DNA of 64,000 nt from Burhinus oedicnemus (lineage: Eukaryota > Chordata > Aves > Charadriiformes > Burhinidae), in contig VFFE01007258.1 of the NCBI GenBank assembly GCA_008921705.1, positions 889,172 through 953,171 of the forward strand. The letters run 5' to 3'. The notes under the pieces were generated by a model. That model searched no databases and was not told the origin of the DNA. It saw only the letters and a list, made by a program, of their open reading frames with translations. Both the position numbers and the translations under genes were made by a program. This document shows positions 24,301 through 36,300 of this stretch, piece by piece. Each line of letters begins with the position of its first letter. The stretch's first letter is position 1.

Positions 24301-27300
24301 GTTTTCTTAGGTTTGAATGGAACTTCCTATGTTCCAGCTTGTGTCTGTTGCCCCTTGTCCTGTCGCTGGGAACCCCTGAAAAGAGTCTGGCTCCATCTTC
24401 CTTCAACCCACCCTTTAGATACTTATAAGCAAGAATAAAGTCTCCCCTCAGCCTTCTCTTCTCCAGGATAAAGAGTCCCAGCTCTCTCGGCCTTTCCTCA
24501 TAAGGGAGGTGTTCCAATCCCCCAATCATCTTTGTTGCCCTACGCTGGACTCTCTCTGGTAGTTCCCTGTCCCGCTTGAACTGGGGAGCCCAGAAACGGT
24601 CCAGTTGTGGCCTCACCAGTGCCAAGGGGGAGAATGACCTCCCTTGACCTACTGGCCACACTCTTCCCTATGCAGCCCAGGATTAACAAGCCAACCAGGT
24701 ACTAGAAATCAAAAGCATGCCAGCAGGTAAATCTACAGCTGTAGAGCACTCTGCAATCAAAGATTCAACAAAAGGAGCACATCACCTGCACCGCATTTTA
24801 TAGACCAACATGCTGAGCAACAACAGGAAGATGAGGTTCACCAGTTCAGAAGCCATGCAGTCTGCTGCCAGGAGTCAAGACTGGTTTAAACCTCAGGTCT
24901 CTGTGCCAGGACACAACAACATGCTCCATTCCAAATAATTTTAGCAATCACTAGTGAACTGTGAAACAGTTCACCTATTACAATGGGCAGAGTGGGCAAT
25001 CAGGCTATGTTACTCCTGCTCTAGCAGCTGAGTGTCTCCAAGACTGAGTACCACCAGTGGAATGCTACCTTAGGGGGACAAAAAGGGATTTGACAGAGAC
25101 ATTAGTGCATATGCGAAGGTGACAGAAATAGATACTTGAGGGAAACTCCATTTCATTCAGTAGAGCAAGGTCTTTGACTGGATGCGTGGGGTCTGCTGCA
25201 GAACAGAAGGCATCCTGCTACAGTTAGTAGAAATTCCTTTTTTTTTTTTTTTTTTTTTCTCTTACAGAGGTATCCTTAGACATGCTGCAGAAAATGGACA
25301 AGTAGGGTATTTCCTCACCCCAATAAATTACAATGCAGCAAAAGAATTCATACCAGTGATGAGTTAAGGCATACCAGAGAAGATAAATGCACCCGGGTTT
25401 CTGAGGAAGAAAGGAGAGAAGAAATAAGGGAAGATATCACTTATAAATATTTTTTGAAGTACAGTAGAAAAAAACCAGAAGCCCTTATATCTAGCTTTTC
25501 CCTTCCAGAAAACAAGGCAATAATTATGGAAGGTACTTGATGTTTGATGGAAGGGAAAAAGAGGAAAAATTACTTGCCAATATGCAATTGAGATTGTCAG
25601 TCTGGGAAACCAGGTAAGTTATTATTCCTGTTAAGTCAAAGAGAAGAGCAGAAAAAAGGAGAATAAATATTAGATACAACACACAGACCCTATATCCTGA
25701 AAACTATTCTAATTTGGTTTTCAGCATTTTCATAGAAAAGTTCCTTAGAAAACAAGCAAACAACTTAAACACTCATAAATACAAGTTCATTTTATAAAGG
25801 TTTTTAAAAGAACCATGGTCTGGCTGAGGCATGACAGACAATGCTGCACCGCCCAAATACAATACAACCTTCAGAGTATCTCCAGCTGAAGCAAAAACTC
25901 AGGTGCAAAGCAAACAACTGTGATGTCACACAAAGAAGAAATACAGATTAAATAGAAAGAGCTGTTTGAAGGTAACAGCATAGGACTATGAGACATGGGT
26001 TGGACATTCAGTTGAATAACAGCCACTGACTAGAAGTAATGTCTAAGATGTCTGGTAAAGAATGCTGCAGATGGATGGCCTACTGGCCAGATTCAATTTA
26101 ATTAATTTTCTGGAGTAAAGTATCCCAGAATTACCTGCACAATCTTGAACCAAAACAGTTTTTACAGCAGGAAAAAGTAGCCTTGAAGATCTTGACAGAA
26201 AGATGAGAAGCAGCTGGATAGAGGTAAAGTGCACCTCTTAACTATAAACCAAATTATACAGGATTATTTGGTGTAGCAGGAGGTGTCCTTGGCCATGGCA
26301 AGGGGCTTGGAACTAGATGATCTTCAAGGTCCCTTCCAACCTAAACCATTTTATGATTCTATTTCCCCAGCTCTAGGGGAAACATCACCCCTACTGCTTT
26401 GTATGACCTGGCATGTAACTGCCACTTGGCTACTACATGACATCTGTTTCTGAGAGAAATGCTCAGCTCTTCTACACTTGCATTGCTGGCTCTAATGGAG
26501 TTACATAAGTTTGCAGTGTTCAGCAATCCAATTCCATACATTCACATTACGCTGTTCTCAACTACAGCTATTTCTAAGCAGTGTATTACCTGCGTAATTA
26601 AGAGACATTTAGTTTTGTTAGCTGAGTATAAGTTTGCTTTCTGGGCCAAAGTGTAAAACCAACTTACAGAATAAGTCAGAATAGGGTTTAATGTAAGTTT
26701 AAATCTGATTATGACATAAAAAAATATTTTCATGATGACAGATTTCAATACAACCCAAGAACACATTGCACAAAGCCTGTTATGAAAGAGGAAAAAAGTT
26801 TTAAAAAAAAATTACTTTCACAAGTTAATCAGAAAAGTGTTCTATAACATCCCCTTGGAAATCAGTACTTATTTTTCAACTTGACCAATGCCTGTAAATC
26901 AAGTTAAGTAGTCCTAAACCACTTACTTGCTTAATTGATACGGAGAGCTCTGCTATAAAAATGTTATCAAAATACAAAGCTTCTCAGACCACTTCAACAC
27001 TGTGACTAAAAAATTATTTGATTCATCCTGTACCACCATCAGTTTCAGAACTACATTACAGAAAAAAAAAAAAATACAGACGCACTATTTCCATCTGCTT
27101 TTGTTACCTGCTAGCCATAGTAAATTGCTCCTTTTCTTTTTAAAGTTTCTGTATTTTGTAACATGAAATTAATGGTCATTCAAGCCACAATCAATGAAGC
27201 TGGATTTTTTTTTTTCCCCAGACTTGATCTCATTCAAAAATTTCCCTCCCTCCCTCTCTGCATTTTTTTTTTTAAAGGAAAACATACTTTCTAAATCACC

Positions 27301-30300
27301 ATTGCAAAATTTTTTCCTTTTCTTATTAAAAAGCAATTCATATTTCTCCTTGAAAGAGCATCCACATAAGAAAAAAGTCTTTTGGTGCAAAATATATGAG
27401 AGGGCACTTAAAAAGTGAGTTTTCTTCAGTGGGATCAATGGCTTAAAGGATGACACTCACTGATACTGAAGTGACAAGAGCCTAAAAGGATGAATAGAGG
27501 CTGAAATTTTCTGCAAAAATATTTCATCAACAAATCCATCAGACATACAGATTCTTAATTTAGAGTGAAAAAACATTCAGAAAAGGAGTAAGATTAGTCA
27601 GCAGATTCCATTTATTATCTGAAAGCAAAGCTTCAGTTCCTCTATTTTGGTCTAAAATCAATCTTTTTTTGAAAGGGCCACTATAAAAAGTCTAACAGTA
27701 TGACACCATTTGTGTCAATATAATTGCTATTTTAGGTCTCCCCTTTTTTGGCTAGACTTGGCTAAATTATTCTTGATACAATCACATCTGTATTTTCACC
27801 AACTTTATTTTAACCAGAAAAAAATAGTTAAGTCATGTAGTTATTTGTACTAGATATACAAATAAGGCATAAGTCTCAAAATAAACAAAAGTCTAAAAAA
27901 TTACTGTCATGATTCCTTCAAAATCTATTTTCCTGCTTTATCATTCAAGCTGACTTTCATTATAGTTCAAGACTAAAAAAAACCAAAAAAAAACTTATTC
28001 TTAAATCTTAATCTGTTCCACCTTCAAACCTAACCCCCTATTAACTTTTACTATCTCAAGTGTCATGTTTTTAACTATTTAGCTTTCACTAGATATTTAT
28101 AATGAAAAAGCTGTCTGGTCATTGACTGTTTTTAGATTTCTCCATACATGGCCTAGCTAAAGAACACAGTTTTTAAATAACTAAGAGTATGTAAGACAAG
28201 TTGTCTTGCTTCTTAAGACAAAATATTTTTTGTGGTGGTACTCACTAATATTGGGAGCTGAAGCTAGCTTCAGTTCTTTAACTATTTAGAAAGAAAGGGA
28301 TTGGGTTTTTTTCTTTTATTTGGCAAGGGGGAGGAGAGGGAAAGCGGGGGTGGTAGAGACAGAACAACAACTGTGGAAATGTAAAGTAAAATGTAGCATC
28401 TTCATTTCTAAATATGATCTAGAGGATATCCAAAGCAATATTTGAGTCCCATCACCTGAAAACGTCACAAGTATTTTTTAAGAAAATTGTAAATGAAGTT
28501 AACACTAAAGAAAGATGATCTCTTTTCTTCTCAGATTGCTTATAAACCTGAAAGCAAGGCATAGTCAGCATTATTATCACTTATACAAACTATTATTTAT
28601 TCTTACAAATAAGTCCTCAAATGTTGAGCTGATGGAAACATTAGCAAAAGGTTTCTTGTATTCTGACTCCCAAAAGAAATGGCAGGACTTTATGGCAAGC
28701 CAGAGAAAAGGTCTTCCTAGTTTCCCTTCCTCATCAAAACAAAGTTCATTTTCACACTCTCTCTGCCTGCAGGTCTTTTCCTCTCAATGCTTGATCTATT
28801 TTGATTCCTATTTCATCAAGAACTTCTGCAGATTCTATGCAACTCCAGTATCTAGTGATTCCTCACAGCAGAAGAGGCCAGTCAGACAAGTCTCTATGGA
28901 CCAAAGAATTCCTCACCAGTGGTTTGAATGGTACACTGGAAAACAAGTCCATTTCTTGCTTATAATTGTCTCTCCACTTCCCAGGCTTGTTTAAGAGAAG
29001 TAAACGCGTGGAGCCCTCCAAACAAGTATGCAGCTATGCAGGAAAGAAATGTTAGTGAAAAACATACACTGCAAAACTCCCAACTCAATATTTTTATCTA
29101 CAGCATTTTTCATCTTACGGAAGGCCTTAACTATAAATAATCTCTGGAAGTTTAGAGGTAAATGCTAATTTTCCCGAATGAAAAAAGGAAGCTTCAACCA
29201 GAAACTTGCCTACTCATAGAATTTTTAGTAACTGTAGAAGAATTTGAGCCACTTCCCCCGAAATATCCTAGAATTGTCTAGGTTGGAAGGGACCTTCATC
29301 GAGTCCAACCATCAACCTAACCCTGCCAAAACCACCACTAATCCATGTCCCTAAGCACCACATCTACACTTCTTTTTAAATACCTCCAGGGATGGCGATT
29401 CCACCACTTCCCTGGGCAGCCTGTTCCAATGCTTGAAAACCCTTTCAGTGAAGAATTTTTTCCATATATCCAATCTAAACCTCCCCTGGCACAACTTGAG
29501 GCTCTTTCCTCTTGTTACTTGGGAGAAAAGATCAACCCTCACCTCTCTACAACCTCCTTTCAGGTAGTTGTAGAGAGCAATAAGGTCTCCCCTCAGCCTC
29601 CTTTTCTCCAGGCCGAACAGATCCAGTTCCCTGAGCCGCTCCTCAATAACACTTGTTCTCTAGACCTCACACCAGCTTCGTTGCCTTTCTCTGAACATGC
29701 TCTAGTACCTCAATGTCTTTCTTGTAGTGAGGGGCCCAAAACTGAACACAGTATTCGAGGTGGGACCTCACCAGTGCCAAGTACAGGGGGACAATCACCT
29801 AGTCCTGCTGGCCACGCTATTCCTCATACAAGCCAGGACGCTGTTGGCCTTCTTGGGCACACTGCTGGCTCATATTCAGCCGGCTGTTGACCAACACCCC
29901 CAGGTCCTTTTCCTCCAGGCAGCTTTGCAGACACCCTTCCCCAAGCCTGTAGCACTGCATGGGGTTGTTGTGACCCAAGTGCAGCACCCAGCGCTTGGCC
30001 TTGTTGAACCTCATACCAGTGGCCTCGGCCCACCGATCCAGCTTGTCCAGATCCCTCTGTAGGGCCTTTCTACCCTCAAGCAGATCGACACTCCCACGCA
30101 ACTTGGTGTTGCCTGCAAACTTACTGAGGGTGCACTCAATCCCCTCATCCAGATCGTTGACAAAGACATTAAACAGAACCAGCCCCAGTACTGAGCCCTG
30201 GGGAGCACCACTTGTGACCTGCCACCAACTGGATTTAACTCCATTCACCACTACTCTTTGGGCCCGGCCATCCATCCAGCTTTTTCACCCTGTGAAGTGT

Positions 30301-33300
30301 ACACCCATCCAAGTCATGAGCAGTCAGTTTCTTCACGAGAGTTCTGTGGGAAACTGTGTCAAAGGCTTTACTAAAGTCCAGGTAAACAACATCCACAGCC
30401 TTGCCCTCATCCACCAAGTGTGTCACCTTGTCATAGAAAGCAACCAGGTTAGTCAAGCAGGACCTGCCTTTCATGAATCCATGCTGACTGAGCCTGATCA
30501 CCTGGTTGTCCTGCGTGTGCTGCGTGATGATGGCACTCGGGATGATCTGCTCCATAGTGTTCTCCGGCACTGAGGTCAGACTGACAGGTCTGTAGTTCCC
30601 CAGATCCTCCTTCTGGCCCTTCTTGTGGATGGGCATCACATTTGCTATCTTCCAGTCAACTGGGACCTCCCTGGTTAGCCAGGACTGCTGATAAATTCAT
30701 GAAATCAAGTGTAATGATCATACTGCCTTGAAGAAATTTCTCTTCCCCTTCTCTGGAAAAAATGATCCAGACTTTAAAAAAAAATTAAAAAACAAAAAAA
30801 TCATCTTCAAATAAGGATTGGTCACCGAACTTCCACTCTTTTTTTGTTTCTGAGGTTATAGGAGCAGAACTATAAAGGAAGCAGAGAAGATAGCAGAACC
30901 ACTTTTGCTCAAATCACAACATTTGACAGTCCAAATTTCTTCCCAAAGCTCAGCCTGATATCCATCTAGGAGAAGTTTGCAGTGGCCCTCTGGGATACTG
31001 TCCAGTAACCTACAGATATCTATCATACAATGAAAAACATTTATTTTTTTTCAGTGGTGCCCAGGGATAGGACAAGAGGTAACAGGCACAAACTTGAACA
31101 TAGGAAATGCCATCTAAACACAAGGAGGAACTTTTTTTACTTTGAGGGTGGCAGAGTGGTGGAACAGGCTGCCCAGAGAGGTGGTGGAGTCTCCATCTCT
31201 GGAGACATTCAAAACCGCCTGGACGCCATCCTGTGCAACCTGCTGCAGGTGAACCTGCTCTGGCAGGGGGGTTGGACTAGCTGATCTCCAGTTGTCCCTT
31301 CCAATCCCTGTGATTTTTAATTCCTAGCTGCCTCTCAGTGTTTACACAATACTGGCTATTAGTTTTGTCATTTCATACCAACAACTTAAAGGTTCGACAT
31401 ACTAACTATTATAGGAACAACATGTATACAGAATCACAGATGGGCTGAGGTTGGAAGGCCTCTCTGGAGGTCACCTAATCCAACTTCCCTGCTCAAAGCA
31501 GGGTCAACTAGAACAGATTATGCCAGGCCTTGCTCAAGTGGGTTTTGAATACCTCCAAAGAAGGAGACTCCCCAACCTCTTTGGGCAGCCTGTTCCAGTA
31601 TTTGACCATCCTCACAGCAAAAGAAGCATTTTCTTATGTTTAAATGGAATTTCTTATGTTTAGTTTGTGCCTATTGCTTTGTCTTCTCATGAGGCACCAC
31701 TAAGAACGTGCCCCCCTAGTCTTCTTTACTCCTTACCATCTGGTATACACACACATTCATAAGATCCCTCCCTGAGCCTTCTCTTCTCCAGGCTAAACAG
31801 TTCCAGCTCTCTGCCTCTCTTAATATGACAGATGGTCCAGTCATTTAATCATCTTAGTGGACTTTTTCTGGACTTGTTCCAGTATGTCCTTGTCTCTCTC
31901 ATACTGGGGAGCCCACAACTGGACCCAGAACTCTAGATGAGTCTCACCAGTGCTGGGTGAGAGGGGCAGGATCACCTGTCTTGAGCTGCTGGTGACATCC
32001 TTTCTAATGCCGTCCAATATACCCTGTTGGGCTTCTTTGCCACAAAGGAACATTGCTGGCTCATGTTCAACTTGTGTATCAGGACCCCAGGGCCTTTTCT
32101 GCAAAGCTGCTTTCCAGCCAGTCAATCCCAGATGCAGGACGTTGCAAGAGGTTCCTGTCAGTGCATTTCTCCAGCCTGTTCAGCTCTGAATAGCAGCACA
32201 CCCATCTGTTTTATCAACCACTTCTCCCAGTTTTGTATTGTCTACAAACTTGCTGATTGTGCATTCTGTCTCATCATCCAGGTCACTAATAAAGACCTTA
32301 AACAGTACTGTCCTCAGTATCAGCCTCTAGGGTACACGATTAGTGACTGGCCTCCAACTGGGCTTCATGCTGCTGACCAAGACCCTTTAAGCCCAGCAGT
32401 TCAGCCAGTTTTCAATCTGCCTTAACGTCTTGTCCAGGATACACATGGAGAAAACACACAGGTACGTTACAAACAGCAGTGAAGATGTATCTAATTCTCA
32501 GTTTTCTAAAAAGCAGTCCCACATAAAAAAGACCAAATACGTTTTTTTCCTAGTCTATCTATCACGATACTTAAAGTTTGTGCAGCTTCAGTTACTTCTA
32601 CCACAGGTTTTCTGAACCATTCAATTAAAAAAAAAAAAGAAAGATTGTGCATACTTAAGTAGGAAAATTGTACTATCTCCATTAAGAGACCTACAAGAAG
32701 ACTAATGTCCTGGTAGAAGCATACAATTACATTGCTTTTTCCTAAAGCATCTCTTTTCCATTCCTCCCATTAAATACAGTAAGGGGAATCCTGTGGTTCC
32801 TCAACCTGAACACTCAGTTACCAGTCCAACATCTGTATTTTCTTATTACGGTCATCCAGTTGGATCTAATCTTCTGGAGAGTTGCACTAGTGAATGTTCT
32901 TAAAAAGCCATCCTATGCAACTGTAATAAAGACTTCTGCTATTGCTTCTGTTTGGCAACTGAAACACAATGTGTTTATTTTAAGAGTAATTAAATTGTAA
33001 GTATTTGCTAGATTTGCCTCTTTTACAATACTTACTTTACTCCTCATTAAATGGCAGACCAATCCCTGCTGTTCCAGCAATTCCTCATACAAAAGTATGC
33101 AGGTATATCTGTTCAGAATTTTCCACCTCCAACAAAAATTCCCCATACCCGACAAGTCAGCCAAATAAGAATGTTCATCAAGATCTCAAGTTTTGGGAAT
33201 GAAGAGCTGTCCTAAGGGGAAAAAAAACCCAACATCCCTGATACCTTATATGATAGAGAAAGAGGATTAAAGGAAAACCAAGAAGCCTTCTTTCTTCAGC

Positions 33301-36300
33301 ATATGTAAGAAAATTACTTTGAAAATTTAACAAGTGAGAAAAATATTGGAAATCTTAAAATCAAGGAACACATGTAAATCACATAAGTAGACTCGCAAGA
33401 AAAAAAATTACTGAGCATTTGTGTGCAACTTCACATTAAATAATTAGCTCAAGGCCGGAGGCCTTGAGGTAGGTACAAGTCTGTATCATGCATATGTCAG
33501 TTCATATATATTCAGTCTCTCAAACAAACCTAGTTTGCCTAGTTCTGACTACTACTGTAGAAATCTCATTATATGAAAAAGGAAGCTAAAAAAAATGAGC
33601 TAAGTTGGACACATATTGCAAAATACACCATTAGCTAAGAGAAAATTTAAGAATGATCTAAGCAAGCCATATACAAAGAACACATTGATAGAATACCAAG
33701 AAATTATTCTGAGGCACATTTTAAGACTAGTCTATGTACAACACAGCTTCTAATACACCAGTTCTAATTCCATAGAATTCTAAGTTAACTTGTTAAGAGA
33801 CAGTATAGAACAAGCTGCAGACTAAAACATTTAGCAGTGGACAATACATTTGCTGAATTTTTCAAATACTGTTTCAGAGTTCAATTTCAAATTTAGCTAG
33901 CAAATAGCATTTATACTGTTTGTTTTTTTTAATAATAGCACTCTTAAAAAACAGTAAGCACGACTATCTTCAGCAATTAATGCACTCCTCCTCCCATAAC
34001 ACAGTTAGAAAAGGTTCTAATAAAGAGGACAGATTTTGATACCTAGCTTTCTGTTCTGCTCTTAGCAGACTCTCTCCCTATTCCATCTATACTTAAAGAG
34101 AACTTCCATGGCTTTCTCCCTGTAGTTTAAGGGTTAGAAAGATTGTGTGTAATACAGCTTCCAAAACATCTCTTCCATGAAAGTGAAAAGGTTATTTATC
34201 ACCAAAAAAATCATTAAAAATGAAAAAGCTCTGTGCCTACCAACAGAGCTACGTGCATTTCAGACATGTCTCCTTTTACAGATAAAAACTTAAATAAATG
34301 CTTGCACTTGTTAGTTTGCCATTGCCTTTTTGTTACGTTCCTAATAGACCTCCTATATTCTGGGCAGTCTTCAACCACCAAAACAGGATATAAAATGCAC
34401 TAGAACTCAGTGCAGAGTTTCCAACTAATTCATTGAAGTGCCATTAAAATGGAACATTAGTGACACTAGTGTATCATAATAAAGAAGGAACATATCTACC
34501 CAGCCCTAAACATTCCAAAAAGAAGCAAAAAGCACTAATGGACTGATTACCAAAGTATTAAGTAAACATAATTCCCCTTGCACTTAACAGGAATTAGACT
34601 TACTTTCTGCTCCATTACAAAAAAAAAACCACCAAGAACCAACACAAGCTAAAGACTCCTGATCATCTGAGTTTCTCAGACCAAGTGAAAAAAGAAAAAG
34701 TTTTCAATGCTCTGTGAACATCTGCAAGAAAAGCAAAACCAGCTGTCTTACAAGGCTTTTAAGCTACATTACATAGAAGATTCCTGTCTGGTAATACTAT
34801 ACTATACTTCAGAAAGCAAGATATGAAATAAGCTGTTAATGCTGAAGCTCTCTAACCCACAACCCCCCTATCCTATGCATATTGACAAGTGAAATTTCCA
34901 TTGTAGGTTCAGCTCCCACCCTGTCCCAGTTGCCTGAGAACTGAAAAAATTACCTAAAAATAAGCTATGTCATCTACTGTACTACATGGTTTCTGTTTGA
35001 AAGCAATGTAGTTCTCTTTAGAAAACAAGCATAAGGAATGTATAAATTGAGGTGAAGGTTTAACTACCAAGAAATTAATCTGTTTCAACATCTGATACAG
35101 CCTACTGGGACTCTCAGATAGCAGGTAATGCACCATTTATAAAGGCAAACACAAGCATGTAAGAAAAAGGCTAAAACAAGTGTGTAAGAAAAGACCAGCT
35201 ATGTATTATACTTCCTGAGCTGTCATGCAATAAATCAGTGACTTGAATTAGAAAGTCAAGTTAACCAAATTACTTCAAGTATGCTTATTTTTGCAGAGAT
35301 TGGAAATTCCACTGTGATAAAAGATGGACTTGCAAAAATAGTCCTTCACAGCTCTCTAATGAACAGAATCAGCTTAAGTATTCATTCTGCATACAAATTG
35401 AATCAACCATTTCCTCCTGTTACAGACTGGTTTAGCAAGTACTTGCAACTGCAGCTCTATACCCTTGTGCTGGGAGAGGTGTGGCAGTATTGCCACCAAC
35501 ACCCAATCAAAACCCCTTTTCAGTTCTGGGATGTTAACCTCTACCAATCAGGTTATGTCAGAAACAACCACTGCAAATCTGTAGGAAAAACAAAACAAAA
35601 AAAAAAGAAGGAAAACAAAAAGATTTAGTGACAGATGTACAAATTCCCCAATCTGCCTCCTGGTGAGAAAGAATCCCATTTACCCTCTAATCATCTATCT
35701 CAAATATAGTTGACACATCTGCTATATGATTAGACCTTAAATTGCTGCAAGGAAAACAGCACAGGCTAAAGGGCTACTCCAAGTTGCGTTTTAGTCTCTG
35801 AGCTGCATTTCCTTACAGATATTTGCATATTTGATTTGAGCCTTTCAGGTACAGAGATCCCTTGAGGAATTTAAGATAGCATGTTTGCATTGCATCTGTT
35901 TGTGGGTATTTAGATTCTGAAATATTGCACTGGAAAGTTCTCAGAGCTAAGAAACTGACTTTGCATTGAGGAGATAACAGTAGTTTGTCCTCGACAAAAC
36001 AAACAAACAACACAGCAAAGATCTTCACTCTACAAGAATTGTTCCATATACAAACAAATGAATTTTCTCTCAGCATTAAGTTCAAAGCTTCCCAAAACAA
36101 GAAGTAGCAACACCTAAGTGGAGAAACGGGGTGAAAAAGGTAGTCATCTTACAGACCTGTATCACTGATTCTGATTAACCATCAAAATAAGTGTTTTTAA
36201 GTAGTATATAATTTCAAGATGCAATTTCCTCTTCTTTTGAGAACTATAAGGGCTTTTGAATCTACAAATTGGGCAACATTCAGAAGTAGAATACCTATCT

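Noticed and set aside
35281..35628. 115-codon plus-strand frame in intron 1
   Set aside because: Ends in a Lys-rich tail from an A-rich run; no conserved motif or splice evidence.
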